The notes: generated by a model from the letters alone, not told the origin. Numbered from the stretch's first letter, positions 1 through 6,046 are shown. The stretch: 6,112 nucleotides of DNA from CAZEIW01 sp964512305 (GCA_964512305.1 CAZEIW010000099.1:1-6112), one strand, 5' to 3'. Translations and numbers: made by a program.

Positions 1-306
1 CTCGATCATCGCCATCGAGGTCGGCGTCGTGCTCGAGCCGATGATCAGATCGACCTTGTCCTCGTTGACGAACCTGCGTGCGTTCTTCACCGCGGCGGTC
101 GGATCGGTCGCATCGTCGAGCACGATGTACCGCACCTTCTCGGCGCCGATCGACGCCGGTAGCAGGGCGACGGTGTTCCTCTCGGGAATGCCGAGCGAAG
201 CGGCGGGACCGGTGGCCGAAATGCTGAAACCGATCGTGATCTCGGCGTGAACCGCCGACGCGAAGCCGACGCCGACCAGCACAGCCAACAGCCTTGCCCG
301 CTTCAT
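1..306 (-). CDS. ABC transporter substrate-binding protein, LivK/Peripla_BP_6 type (N-terminal part, runs off left edge)
   Basis: Reading the minus strand from an ATG at 306 gives 102 open codons to the window edge. The first 21 residues form a signal peptide: Lys-Arg-Ala-Arg after Met, a hydrophobic core (LLAVLVGVGFASA) and a VHA cleavage site before EITIGFSIS. The mature start (ITIGFSISATGPAASLG), then a YIVLDDATDPTAAVKNARRF stretch and DLIIGSSTTPTSMAMIE, match the N-lobe of periplasmic binding proteins of the branched-chain amino acid/amide class. The protein would bind a small ligand in the periplasm and deliver it to an ABC permease. An AAGGGGG ribosome binding site lies 5 nt upstream (312-318). 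The gene diverges from the nif operon, and no sigma-54 element is visible facing it. The family call is fairly safe; the ligand cannot be told, and a link to nitrogen fixation is not shown. Confidence 0.85.
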   Translation of the reverse strand, partial: MKRARLLAVLVGVGFASAVHAEITIGFSISATGPAASLGIPERNTVALLPASIGAEKVRYIVLDDATDPTAAVKNARRFVNEDKVDLIIGSSTTPTSMAMIE

Positions 307-318
307 CGTCGCCCCCTT

Positions 319-465
319 GTAAGTAACTGCGCGTCCTGGCGCATCGCGCCGGACATGGATTGTCGTACAGATGAAGTTCCGGAACACGCGCGATCCGCGC
401 GCGGCCGTGGCGTTTGTCGGTTTCCCGACAGGGCTGGCGACGTCGGCGAGGTCAGTAAGTAACTG
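319..465 (+). repeat. 11-bp direct repeat pair in the intergenic region
   Basis: GTAAGTAACTG occurs at 319-329 and again at 455-465, 136 bp apart start to start, on either side of the NifA site. The first copy abuts the ribosome binding site of the transporter gene; the second lies 22 bp before the sigma-54 element. It stands out as AT-rich in a GC-rich region. It could be a protein-binding site or chance. Confidence 0.45.
415..430 (+). promoter_or_regulatory. NifA upstream activator sequence (UAS)
   Basis: The sequence TGTCGGTTTCCCGACA matches the NifA consensus TGT-N10-ACA exactly. It is also a perfect dyad, with 6-bp arms (TGTCGG / CCGACA) around a 4-nt centre. Its centre lies about 90 bp upstream of the transcription start predicted from the sigma-54 element, within the range usual for NifA sites. 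NifA bound here would loop to sigma-54 RNA polymerase at nifB. Binding itself is inferred from consensus and position. Confidence 0.82.
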
Positions 466-486
466 AAAGGAAAGCAAAACCCGGGT

Positions 487-502
487 TGGCATAAAACTGG
501 CG
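487..502 (+). promoter_or_regulatory. Sigma-54 (RpoN) -24/-12 promoter of nifB
   Basis: TGGCATAAAACTGGCG fits the sigma-54 consensus TGGCAC-N5-TTGCA: the invariant GG (488-489) and GC (500-501) are present with exactly 10 bp between them. Mismatches are T for C at the sixth position and G for T in the -12 box. With C501 as -12, transcription would start near 513, giving a leader of about 25 nt before the nifB ATG. Together with the upstream NifA site this suggests expression only under nitrogen-fixing conditions. Confidence 0.85.
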
Positions 503-524
503 TGTGATCCGGCAACCCTCGATC

Positions 525-530
525 GAAGGA
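525..530 (+). promoter_or_regulatory. Ribosome binding site of nifB
   Basis: GAAGGA lies 7 nt before the ATG at 538 and just downstream of the predicted transcription start. It supports 538 as the true nifB start. Confidence 0.75.
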
Positions 531-537
531 TCTCGCG

Positions 538-2115
538 ATGCCGTTCGCACCCGCTGCTCCCGCCTACATCCCGCTCGGCGCGCTGAAGGCGAACGGCCTG
601 GCGCAGTCGCAGGCGCCCGCCGCCGGCGGCGGCTGCGGCAGCACCGGCGGCGCCGGCAAGGCGGGCTGCGGGTCGTCGGCGGGGCCCGACGACATGCCGC
701 CGGAGATCTGGGAGAAGGTCAGGAACCACCCCTGCTATTCGGAGGAAGCGCATCACCACTATGCACGAATGCACGTCGCCGTCGCGCCTGCGTGCAACAT
801 CCAGTGCAACTACTGCAACCGCAAGTACGACTGCTCGAACGAATCGCGCCCGGGCGTGGTGTCGCAGAAGCTCACGCCCGAGCAGGCGGTGAAGAAGGTG
901 CTGGCGGTCGCGAGCGCGATTCCCCAGATGACGGTGCTCGGCATCGCCGGCCCCGGCGACGCGCTCGCCAACCCGAAGAAGACGTTCGCGACCTTCGCGA
1001 TGCTGCAGCAGCAGGCGCCGGACATCAAGCTCTGCCTGTCTACCAACGGCCTCGCGCTGCCCGACATGGTCGACGAGATCTGCCGCTACAACATCGACCA
1101 CGTGACGATCACGATCAACATGGTCGACGCGGCGGTCGGCGAAAGGATCTACCCCTGGATCTTCCACCGGCACCGGCGCGTCAAGGGCCGGGAGGCGGCG
1201 CAGATCCTGACCGATCGCCAGCTGCTCGGGCTGGAGATGCTGACGCGGCGCGGCGTGCTCACCAAGATCAACTCGGTGCTGATCCCCGGCATCAACGATC
1301 AGCACCTTTATGAGGTCAACCGCGCCGTCAAGGCCCGCGGCGCGTTCCTGCACAACATCATGCCGCTGATCTCCGAGCCCGAGCACGGCACCTGCTTCGG
1401 CCTGACCGGTCAGCGCGGGCCGAGCGCGCAGGAATTGAAGGCGGTGCAGGACGCCTGCATGGGCGGCGCCAACCTGATGCGGCATTGCCGCCAGTGCCGC
1501 GCCGACGCGGTCGGCCTGCTGGGCGAGGACCGGTCGGAGGAGTTCACGCTGGAACAGGTCGAGCGGATGAACGTCGTCTACGACCTCGGCCGGCGGCGCG
1601 ACTACCAGGCGCAAGTCGAACGCGGGCGCCAGGCACAGCAAGCGGCCAAGCGGGCCGCCCTTGACGCACAGGCCGGCGGCGGGTTCGCCGCCAAGGACAT
1701 CAAGGTGCTGGTCGCGGTGGCCAGCCAGGGGGGCGGCAAGGTCAACCAGCATTTCGGCCACGCAACCGAATTCCAGGTCTACGAGGTCTCTGCATCGCAG
1801 GCCACGTTCGTCGGCCACCGCCGGGTCGACCTGTACTGCCAGGGCGGCTACGGCGAGGACGAGCAATTGCCGTCGATCGTCAATGCGATCAACGACTGCC
1901 ATGCGGTGTTGGTGGCGAAGATCGGGGCCTGCCCGCGCGACGAACTGGCGGCAGCCGGCATCGAACCGGTCGACGCCTACGCGCACGAATTCATCGAAAA
2001 GGCCGCGCTGGCATGGTTCGCCGGCTACCGGCAACGCATCGCTCGCGGCGAGATCGAGCACCACGCTCGGGGCGACGCCGCGATCCGGCAGGGCGCCTAT
2101 ACCGCGGCCGCTTGA
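538..2115 (+). CDS. nifB: NifB, radical SAM FeMo-cofactor biosynthesis protein with C-terminal NifX-like domain
   Basis: NifB joins two [4Fe-4S] clusters, inserting a central carbon and a sulfur, to make NifB-co, the core precursor of the FeMo-cofactor of nitrogenase. The 525-aa protein has a Gly/Cys-rich N-terminal tail (about 28-48), the NifB signature HPC (Cys66), and the radical SAM motif CNIQCNYC (Cys86, Cys90, Cys93), whose cluster binds S-adenosylmethionine. Later come GIAGPGDALANP (135-146), LSTNG (167-171) and the end of the SAM domain with CRQCRADAVG (Cys317, Cys320), which in the family helps hold the substrate clusters. After an Ala/Gln-rich linker (about 360-385) a NifX/dinitrogenase-cofactor-binding domain begins (VLVAVASQGGGKVNQHFGH, about 390-495). 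The full two-domain length is typical of proteobacterial NifB. All signature cysteines I looked for are present. It is the first gene of the operon, directly behind the sigma-54 promoter. Confidence 0.98.
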   Translation: MPFAPAAPAYIPLGALKANGLAQSQAPAAGGGCGSTGGAGKAGCGSSAGPDDMPPEIWEKVRNHPCYSEEAHHHYARMHVAVAPACNIQCNYCNRKYDCSNESRPGVVSQKLTPEQAVKKVLAVASAIPQMTVLGIAGPGDALANPKKTFATFAMLQQQAPDIKLCLSTNGLALPDMVDEICRYNIDHVTITINMVDAAVGERIYPWIFHRHRRVKGREAAQILTDRQLLGLEMLTRRGVLTKINSVLIPGINDQHLYEVNRAVKARGAFLHNIMPLISEPEHGTCFGLTGQRGPSAQELKAVQDACMGGANLMRHCRQCRADAVGLLGEDRSEEFTLEQVERMNVVYDLGRRRDYQAQVERGRQAQQAAKRAALDAQAGGGFAAKDIKVLVAVASQGGGKVNQHFGHATEFQVYEVSASQATFVGHRRVDLYCQGGYGEDEQLPSIVNAINDCHAVLVAKIGACPRDELAAAGIEPVDAYAHEFIEKAALAWFAGYRQRIARGEIEHHARGDAAIRQGAYTAAA

Positions 2116-2135
2116 GATTCCATCGGGAGATCGTC

Positions 2136-2330
2136 ATGGCATTGAAGATCATCGCCTCCACCTGCACCGGGTGCTCGGCCTGTGAGCCCGAGTGCCCCAA
2201 CACCGCGATTCGCGAGAAGGGCGGTACGTTCCTCATCGATCCGAAGAAATGCACCGAGTGCGACGGCCACTTCGATTCGCCGCAATGCATCGCGGTGTGT
2301 CCGGTCAGCGGCTGCATCGTCAACGCGTGA
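2136..2330 (+). CDS. fdxN: NifB-associated 2[4Fe-4S] ferredoxin (FdxN type)
   Basis: This 64-aa cytoplasmic ferredoxin carries two cysteine sets: CTGCSACEPECP (Cys10, 13, 16, 20) and CTECDGHFDSPQCIAVCP (Cys39, 42, 51, 55). The eight-residue gap between CxxC and CxxxCP in the second set is typical of the nif/YfhL-like 2[4Fe-4S] ferredoxins. A ninth cysteine (Cys60) sits near the C-terminus. Proteins of this type are commonly encoded directly after nifB and are thought to pass electrons to NifB or to nitrogenase assembly; that role is inferred from position. The start at 2136 is supported by GGGAG 6 nt upstream, and the gap to the nifB stop is only 20 nt. Larger open frames beginning further upstream in this phase lie inside nifB and are not real starts. 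Confidence 0.93.
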   Translation: MALKIIASTCTGCSACEPECPNTAIREKGGTFLIDPKKCTECDGHFDSPQCIAVCPVSGCIVNA

Positions 2331-2356
2331 GCGCGGGCCTGCGGAGACACAACGAC

Positions 2357-2758
2357 ATGCTGCCCAACGTCGCCGTGACCGCGGCTGCGGAGAAATTCCT
2401 GCGCCGCGTGGTCCGCTTCTCCGGCCAGCCGGCCGGAGCCGGTTTGCGCCTGTCGGTGACCGCCGGCGGGTGCTCGGGCTACAGCTCGGAACTCTCGGTC
2501 GAATCGGCGCCGCGCCCGGGTGACGCCGTGCTCGACGTCAACGGCCTGCGGTTGTTCCTGCCGGCTGAAAGCCGGCCGCTGCTCGAGGGTGTGACAATCG
2601 ACTTCGCGGACACGCCAACGCAGACCGGGCTCACCTTCTTCAACCCGAACAGCGGTCCCTGCGCCTGCGGCAGCGCGCCGCCGGCTTCCGCGTCGGTGCC
2701 GGGCGTGGCGAGGATCGACGTCGGGTCGATCCGGCGCGGTCCGGCCCGAGCGCGCTGA
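2357..2758 (+). CDS. IscA/HesB-family Fe-S carrier protein of the nif operon
   Basis: The 133-aa product is an A-type iron-sulfur carrier. The family's three cluster/iron-binding cysteines are visible: Cys39 in GGCSGY and Cys102/Cys104 in the C-terminal CACG motif. Between them lie the FLPAESRPLLEGVTIDF and GLTFFNPNSGPCAC segments expected for this fold. Such proteins hold iron or a transient Fe-S cluster and pass it to targets; in nif clusters the form is often called IscA-nif. It is longer than the usual length of about 107 aa because a tail of roughly 29 residues follows CACG, rich in Ala/Ser/Pro and then Arg. The ATG at 2357 is preceded by GGAG at a rather long spacing of 10 nt. The gap after fdxN is 26 nt and the gap before nifZ is 19 nt. 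The family call is firm; its specific client is unknown. Confidence 0.92.
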   Translation: MLPNVAVTAAAEKFLRRVVRFSGQPAGAGLRLSVTAGGCSGYSSELSVESAPRPGDAVLDVNGLRLFLPAESRPLLEGVTIDFADTPTQTGLTFFNPNSGPCACGSAPPASASVPGVARIDVGSIRRGPARAR

Positions 2759-2777
2759 CCTGCGCGTCGAGCCGGCG

Positions 2778-3134
2778 ATGGGCGACATCCGCCGCGACGA
2801 CGACGAGGTCGAGCTCGCGTCCCCGCCGCGCTTCGACTATGGCGAGCGCGTGATCAGCCGGTACACCGTGCGCAACGACGGCACCTACCGCGGCAAGGAC
2901 ATCGGCGACCTGCTGGTCGAGAAGGGCGCCATCGGATACATCAGCTCGATCGGAACGTTCCTGCAGCGCTACTACATCTACGCGGTGGAGTTCACCGAAA
3001 CCGGGCACCGGGTCGGCATGCGCGGGCGCGAGCTGGTTTCGCTCGACCGGATTCCGCCCGAGGTGCTCGAGCGGCTCGGACCGCGTGCCGCCGACCTCCA
3101 AGCTCTGCGCGGGCGCGGAGCTCGCGATGCCTGA
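2778..3134 (+). CDS. nifZ: NifZ, nitrogenase P-cluster maturation protein
   Basis: NifZ is a small cytoplasmic protein needed for forming the second of the two P-clusters of the MoFe protein (known from Azotobacter). The 118-aa product shows the family pattern: FDYGERVISRYTVRNDGTY (about 19-37), then a short loop and GDLLVEKGAIGYISSIGTFL (43-62), followed by IYAVEFTETGHRVGMRGREL (67-86). No cysteine is present. It is shorter than Azotobacter NifZ, ending soon after the conserved core. The ATG at 2778 is the first usable start in frame after the preceding stop, but no strong ribosome binding site is visible, so translation may depend on coupling to the upstream gene. Its last 8 nt overlap the start of the next gene. 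Confidence 0.93.
   Translation: MGDIRRDDDEVELASPPRFDYGERVISRYTVRNDGTYRGKDIGDLLVEKGAIGYISSIGTFLQRYYIYAVEFTETGHRVGMRGRELVSLDRIPPEVLERLGPRAADLQALRGRGARDA
3117..3120 (+). promoter_or_regulatory. Ribosome binding site choosing the start of the 107-aa gene
   Basis: GGAG sits 6 nt before the ATG at 3127, inside the end of nifZ. The other in-frame ATG at 3085 lies deeper in nifZ and has no such site, so 3127 is preferred. Confidence 0.65.
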
Positions 3135-3450
3135 GCCCGCGCGCGTTCTTTCCATCGACAGCCGCAGGATCCTGCGCGCGTTGCGCCACCGCGTCCGGTA
3201 CCGCTACGTGCAGCCCGCAGTCGTCCGCGATGAGGCCGGCTGGCGCATCGTCAGCCCATGCTGTTCGCGCAATGTCGACACGAGCGGCGGCGTCATCGAT
3301 ATCGCGCTGCTCCGGTTCGAGGCGCCCCTGTGGCGGCTGTGCGCGCGCGACCACGCCCTGGGCACCTGGGTCGATGTCGAGGAGTCGGAGCAGCTGTCCG
3401 ACCTGCTCGACGCGATCTGTCTGGATCCCAAGCGGCAGTTCTGGCCATGA
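3127..3450 (+). CDS. Conserved-looking nif-operon protein of unknown function, with SPCCSRN motif
   Basis: I do not recognise this 107-aa protein with confidence. It has no signal peptide and no membrane segment. It begins with an Arg-rich basic region (about 13-27, RRILRALRHRVRYRY), then VQPAVVRDEAGWRIVSPCCSRNV, with adjacent Cys45-Cys46. Next come GGVIDIALL (54-62), a Trp/Arg-rich part (LWRLCARDHALGTWV, Cys72), an acidic helix (EESEQLSDLLDAICLD, Cys98), and the end PKRQFWP. The mix looks like a small folded cytoplasmic protein; the four cysteines could bind metal or an Fe-S cluster, which is speculation. Its ATG overlaps the nifZ stop by 8 nt and its stop is 4 nt before nifS, so it is tightly coupled to both. 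Codon use is like its neighbours, supporting a real gene. An accessory role in cofactor or cluster assembly is inferred from position only. Confidence 0.82.
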   Translation: MPEPARVLSIDSRRILRALRHRVRYRYVQPAVVRDEAGWRIVSPCCSRNVDTSGGVIDIALLRFEAPLWRLCARDHALGTWVDVEESEQLSDLLDAICLDPKRQFWP

Positions 3451-3454
3451 AGCG

Positions 3455-4615
3455 ATGACCGCGATCATCTACCTCGACCACAACGCGACGACCCGGCCGC
3501 TGCCCGCGGTCGTGCGGGCGGTCGCGGACTGCCTGACCGACGACTGGGCCAACGCCTCCTCGCCGCACGCGCTTGGCCAGCGGGCGAAGCGGCGGCTGGC
3601 CGGCGCGCGCGCGCAGATCGCCGATGCGCTCGGCTGCGAACCGGCCGAGATCGTGTTCACCAGCGGCGCGACCGAGGCCAACCACCTGGCGCTCGCCGGG
3701 GCGCTGGGCGCCGGGGCGCGGCGGCGCATCGTGCTGAGCGCGATCGAGCACGCCGGCCTGCGCAAGCTCGGCCGCCGGCTGGCCGAGGAGCAGCGGGCCG
3801 AGGTCGACTGGATCGGCGTCGACCGGCGAGGGGCGCTGGACATGGAGCAGGCGCGCGCCCGGATCGGCGCGGAGACCGCGCTGGTCTCGGTGATGGCGGC
3901 CAACAACGAGACCGGCGTCCTGATGCCGATCGCCGAGCTGGCAACGCTCGCGCGCGCGCGGGGCGCGCTGTTGCATGTCGACGCAACGCAGTGGATCGGC
4001 AAGCTGCCCTTCGAGTTCTCGCGCTTCGGCGCCGACCTGGTGTCGCTGTCCGCCCACAAGTTCCACGGTCCGAAGGGTGTCGGCGCTCTGTTGGTGCGCC
4101 ACGGTCTGCAGTGGCCGGCGGTCCTGCCCGGCACACAGGAACGCGGCCGGCGCGGCGGCACCGAGAACCTTCCGGGCATCGCAGGATTCGCGGCCGCGGC
4201 GCAGAGCGTGGCCGGCGCCGAGACGATCGCCCGGCAGGCCGAGCGCGTGCGCAGGCTGCGCGATGCGCTCGAGCGAGGGCTGCGGGAACGCCTGCCCGGC
4301 GTCGAGGTGTTCGGCGCCGCTTGCGAACGGCTGCCCAACACGAGCTTCCTGCGCTTCGGCCGCCTGGACGCCGATCTGGTGCTTGCGCGACTCGAGCGCG
4401 CCGGCGTCGTCGCGGCACCGGGAGCGGCCTGCTCGTCGCGCGGCAGCGAGCCCTCGGCGGTGCTGCTCGCGATGGGCGTCGAGCCCGACGAGGCGCGCGC
4501 CGCGGTTCGCCTCTCGCTGGGTGCGGCCACCACCGCCGCCGAGGTCGACGACGCGGTTTCCCGAATTCACGCGGCGCTCGAATCCCAGCTTCAAACCCGG
4601 CTTCAAACCCAATAG
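3455..4615 (+). CDS. nifS: NifS, PLP-dependent cysteine desulfurase
   Basis: NifS converts L-cysteine to alanine and a persulfide, giving sulfur for nitrogenase Fe-S clusters and for NifB-co. The 386-aa protein starts with the hallmark IYLDHNATTRPLP (5-17), followed by FTSGATEANHLAL (68-80, PLP phosphate binding), His99 over the PLP ring, NNETG (150-154), HVDATQ (174-179; Asp176 pairs with the pyridine nitrogen) and SAHKFHGPKGVG, with Lys202 as the PLP lysine. RGGTENLPG (233-241) and the catalytic loop APGAACSSRGSEPS, with Cys326 as the persulfide cysteine, complete the active site. The start at 3455 is chosen because the LDHNATT motif normally begins within ten residues of the N-terminus; longer in-frame starts lie inside the upstream gene. 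No good ribosome binding site is seen, so coupling is likely. The C-terminus ends in a small repeat-coded tail. No nifU is present in the window. Confidence 0.97.
   Translation: MTAIIYLDHNATTRPLPAVVRAVADCLTDDWANASSPHALGQRAKRRLAGARAQIADALGCEPAEIVFTSGATEANHLALAGALGAGARRRIVLSAIEHAGLRKLGRRLAEEQRAEVDWIGVDRRGALDMEQARARIGAETALVSVMAANNETGVLMPIAELATLARARGALLHVDATQWIGKLPFEFSRFGADLVSLSAHKFHGPKGVGALLVRHGLQWPAVLPGTQERGRRGGTENLPGIAGFAAAAQSVAGAETIARQAERVRRLRDALERGLRERLPGVEVFGAACERLPNTSFLRFGRLDADLVLARLERAGVVAAPGAACSSRGSEPSAVLLAMGVEPDEARAAVRLSLGAATTAAEVDDAVSRIHAALESQLQTRLQTQ
4588..4610 (+). repeat. Tandem 11-bp repeat in the 3' end of nifS
   Basis: GCTTCAAACCC occurs at 4588-4598 and again at 4600-4610, one base apart, so the period is 12 and the reading frame is kept. 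It codes the last residues of NifS (LQTRLQTQ), outside the catalytic core. It is probably a small slippage duplication. Confidence 0.7.
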
Positions 4616-4626
4616 CGAGGCACACG

Positions 4627-4839
4627 ATGAAGGTGATGATCCGCAGGACGTCGAACGGCAGCCTCTGCGCGTACGTGCCGAAGAAGGACCTCGAAGAGCC
4701 GATCGTTTCGCAGCAACAGCCCGAGCTTTGGGGCGGGCGGATCACGCTCGCCAACGGCTGGGTGCTCGAGCTGCCGCCGATGGCGACCGGCACCGGGCTG
4801 CCGATCACGGTCGAGGCGCGGCGCGTCGACGCCGAGTGA
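4627..4839 (+). CDS. nifT: NifT/FixU family protein
   Basis: The 70-aa product matches the NifT/FixU family: it begins MKVMIRRTSNGSLCAYVPKK, continues with DLEEPIV (21-27), WGGRITLANGW (35-45) and LELPPM (47-52), and has the usual length of about 70 residues. NifT is a small cytoplasmic protein of unsettled role in nitrogenase maturation; in Klebsiella it is dispensable. It usually follows nifHDK, so its place between nifS and a DegT-family gene is a rearranged order. GAGG lies 6 nt before the ATG, and the nifS stop is 11 nt upstream. Its own stop overlaps the ribosome binding site of the next gene. Confidence 0.93.
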   Translation: MKVMIRRTSNGSLCAYVPKKDLEEPIVSQQQPELWGGRITLANGWVLELPPMATGTGLPITVEARRVDAE

Positions 4840-4846
4840 GGCACCC

Positions 4847-6046
4847 ATGAGCGGCGACCGACCGATGACGACCGGAACGAGGCCGGCCACCGGCATGGAC
4901 TCCGCCTGGATCCCGCTTTCCGATCCCGACGTCAGCGAGCGGGAGGTCGATATCGTGCGCGCGACGCTGTCGCGGCCGCGCCTGTCGTGCGGGCCGATCG
5001 CGGAGGCGTTCGAGTCCGAGTTCGCCGATTGGGCCGGCCGCCAGTACGCGGTCGCGGTGCCCAGCGGCACGCTCGGCACGTGGCTCGCGCTGCGCGCGCT
5101 GGCCATCGGCGCCGGCGACGAAGTGGTCGCGCCCGCCTATGGCTGGCACCAGGTCGCGCACGCGATCGCGCTTGCGGGCGCAACCCCGGTGTTCGCGGAC
5201 ATCGACTACTGGACCGGCTGCCTTTCCGCGGTCAAGGCGGCAGCGAAGGTCGGTGCACGCACGCGCGCGATCATCGCGGGCAACGCCAACGGGCACCCGG
5301 CGGCGTGGGCCGAGCTGCGCGCGCTGGCCGATGGCCATGGCGTCGCGTTGATCGAAGACAGCACCGAGGCGCTCGGCTCGCGCTACCGTGGCCGCCTGTG
5401 CGGCGGCTTCGGCGACCTGGCCGTGTTCGACTTTTCCCAACCGGGGGCCCTGTGCTGCGGCGAGGGCGGCATGCTCGTCACCGACGACGCGGCGCTGGCC
5501 AGCGAATTGAGCTACCTGCGCGTGCGTGCGGTGGCCGACCGGCCTTCCGTGTCGGTCGGCAGCCGCGTGCCGATGCAGGCGGGGCTGGGCGAGCTGCCGG
5601 CCGCGCTGGGCCTGGCGCAGCTCGAGCGCATCGACGAGATCCTGGCGCGCCGCAAGCAGGTCGAGGGGTGGTATCTCGCCCAGATGGCGTCGTTCGAGGG
5701 GATCAAGCCGCCCTACCTGGGCGCCGATGTCGACGAGATTCACTGGATGCTCTACGTCGTGCACCTGGGCAGGCGCTTCACGGCGAGCGCGCGCGGTCAG
5801 ATCGTCGAGGACCTGGCGGCATGCTCGATCGAGGCCGCGGCGTACTGCGCGCCGCTGCACCGGCAGTTCCACTACGAGCGCTATGGGTGCAGACGCGGTC
5901 AGCTGCCCGATACCGAACGCATTGCCGACCGCGCGCTGGCCCTGCCTTTGCACGGCCATCTCGACGAAGACCAGGTCAAGTTCGTCGTCAGGAGCCTCAA
6001 AGACGCCTCGGTCAACGTCGGCGCGGGCGCCGCGATCTATCTCTGA
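4847..6046 (+). CDS. DegT/DnrJ/EryC1/StrS-family protein lacking the PLP lysine
   Basis: The 399-aa protein has the overall length and layout of the DegT/DnrJ/EryC1/StrS aminotransferase family (fold type I). Visible landmarks are IPLSDPDVSEREVDIV (22-37), AVPSGTLGTWLALRAL (70-85, PLP phosphate loop), GAGDEVVAPAY (88-98), GATPVFADID (111-120), ALIEDSTEALGSRYRGR (167-183; Asp171 would pair with the PLP nitrogen), GEGGMLVTDD (205-214), and near the C-terminus LPDTERIADRALALPLHG (353-370). In working members a lysine lies six residues before the Glu of GEGG; here that residue is Gly200 (DFSQPGALCCGEGG), and no lysine is nearby. It is therefore probably not a normal aminotransferase and may bind PLP non-covalently, do other chemistry or act as a scaffold. 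The start at 4847 has GAGG 5 nt upstream and lies 7 nt after nifT, so it belongs to the nif operon. Confidence 0.9.
   Translation: MSGDRPMTTGTRPATGMDSAWIPLSDPDVSEREVDIVRATLSRPRLSCGPIAEAFESEFADWAGRQYAVAVPSGTLGTWLALRALAIGAGDEVVAPAYGWHQVAHAIALAGATPVFADIDYWTGCLSAVKAAAKVGARTRAIIAGNANGHPAAWAELRALADGHGVALIEDSTEALGSRYRGRLCGGFGDLAVFDFSQPGALCCGEGGMLVTDDAALASELSYLRVRAVADRPSVSVGSRVPMQAGLGELPAALGLAQLERIDEILARRKQVEGWYLAQMASFEGIKPPYLGADVDEIHWMLYVVHLGRRFTASARGQIVEDLAACSIEAAAYCAPLHRQFHYERYGCRRGQLPDTERIADRALALPLHGHLDEDQVKFVVRSLKDASVNVGAGAAIYL

Larger units (their letters stand above)
307..537. other. Divergent intergenic region with nif control elements
   Basis: This 231-bp stretch separates the minus-strand transporter gene from nifB. 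It holds the ribosome binding site of the transporter gene, a NifA-type activator site, a sigma-54 promoter, the nifB ribosome binding site, and a short direct repeat. I see no convincing small gene in it: the short open frames crossing it have no recognisable protein and overlap the control sites. No clear IHF site (WATCAANNNNTTR) was found by eye between the activator site and the promoter. Confidence 0.8.

Noticed and set aside
361..369. TGT...ACA pair near 361 as a second NifA site
   Set aside because: The spacing is only 3 nt (TGTCGTACA) instead of the required 10, and no ACA lies at the correct distance from that TGT.
504..1313. Plus-strand open frame of 269 codons overlapping the start of nifB
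   Set aside because: An Arg/Ala-rich frame-shifted reading of nifB. The nifB frame carries all radical SAM motifs and the proper ribosome binding site.
2331..2356. Possible terminator or separate promoter between fdxN and the IscA-type gene
   Set aside because: No hairpin followed by a T-run and no -24/-12 element is present in this 26-nt gap; it looks like an ordinary intra-operon spacer.
3085..3126. Upstream in-frame ATG that would lengthen the 107-aa protein by 14 residues
   Set aside because: It lies well within nifZ and lacks a ribosome binding site, while the ATG at 3127 has GGAG 6 nt upstream and gives a typical short operon overlap.
3293..4612. Long minus-strand open frame (439 codons) opposite nifS
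   Set aside because: It lies antisense to a clear nifS with intact active-site motifs. Long antisense frames are common at this GC content, and its translation is Arg/Gly/Ala-rich with no recognisable domain.
4805..5959. Long minus-strand open frame (384 codons) opposite the DegT-family gene
   Set aside because: Shadow frame of a GC-rich gene. The translation is rich in Arg, Gln and His and shows no family motif.
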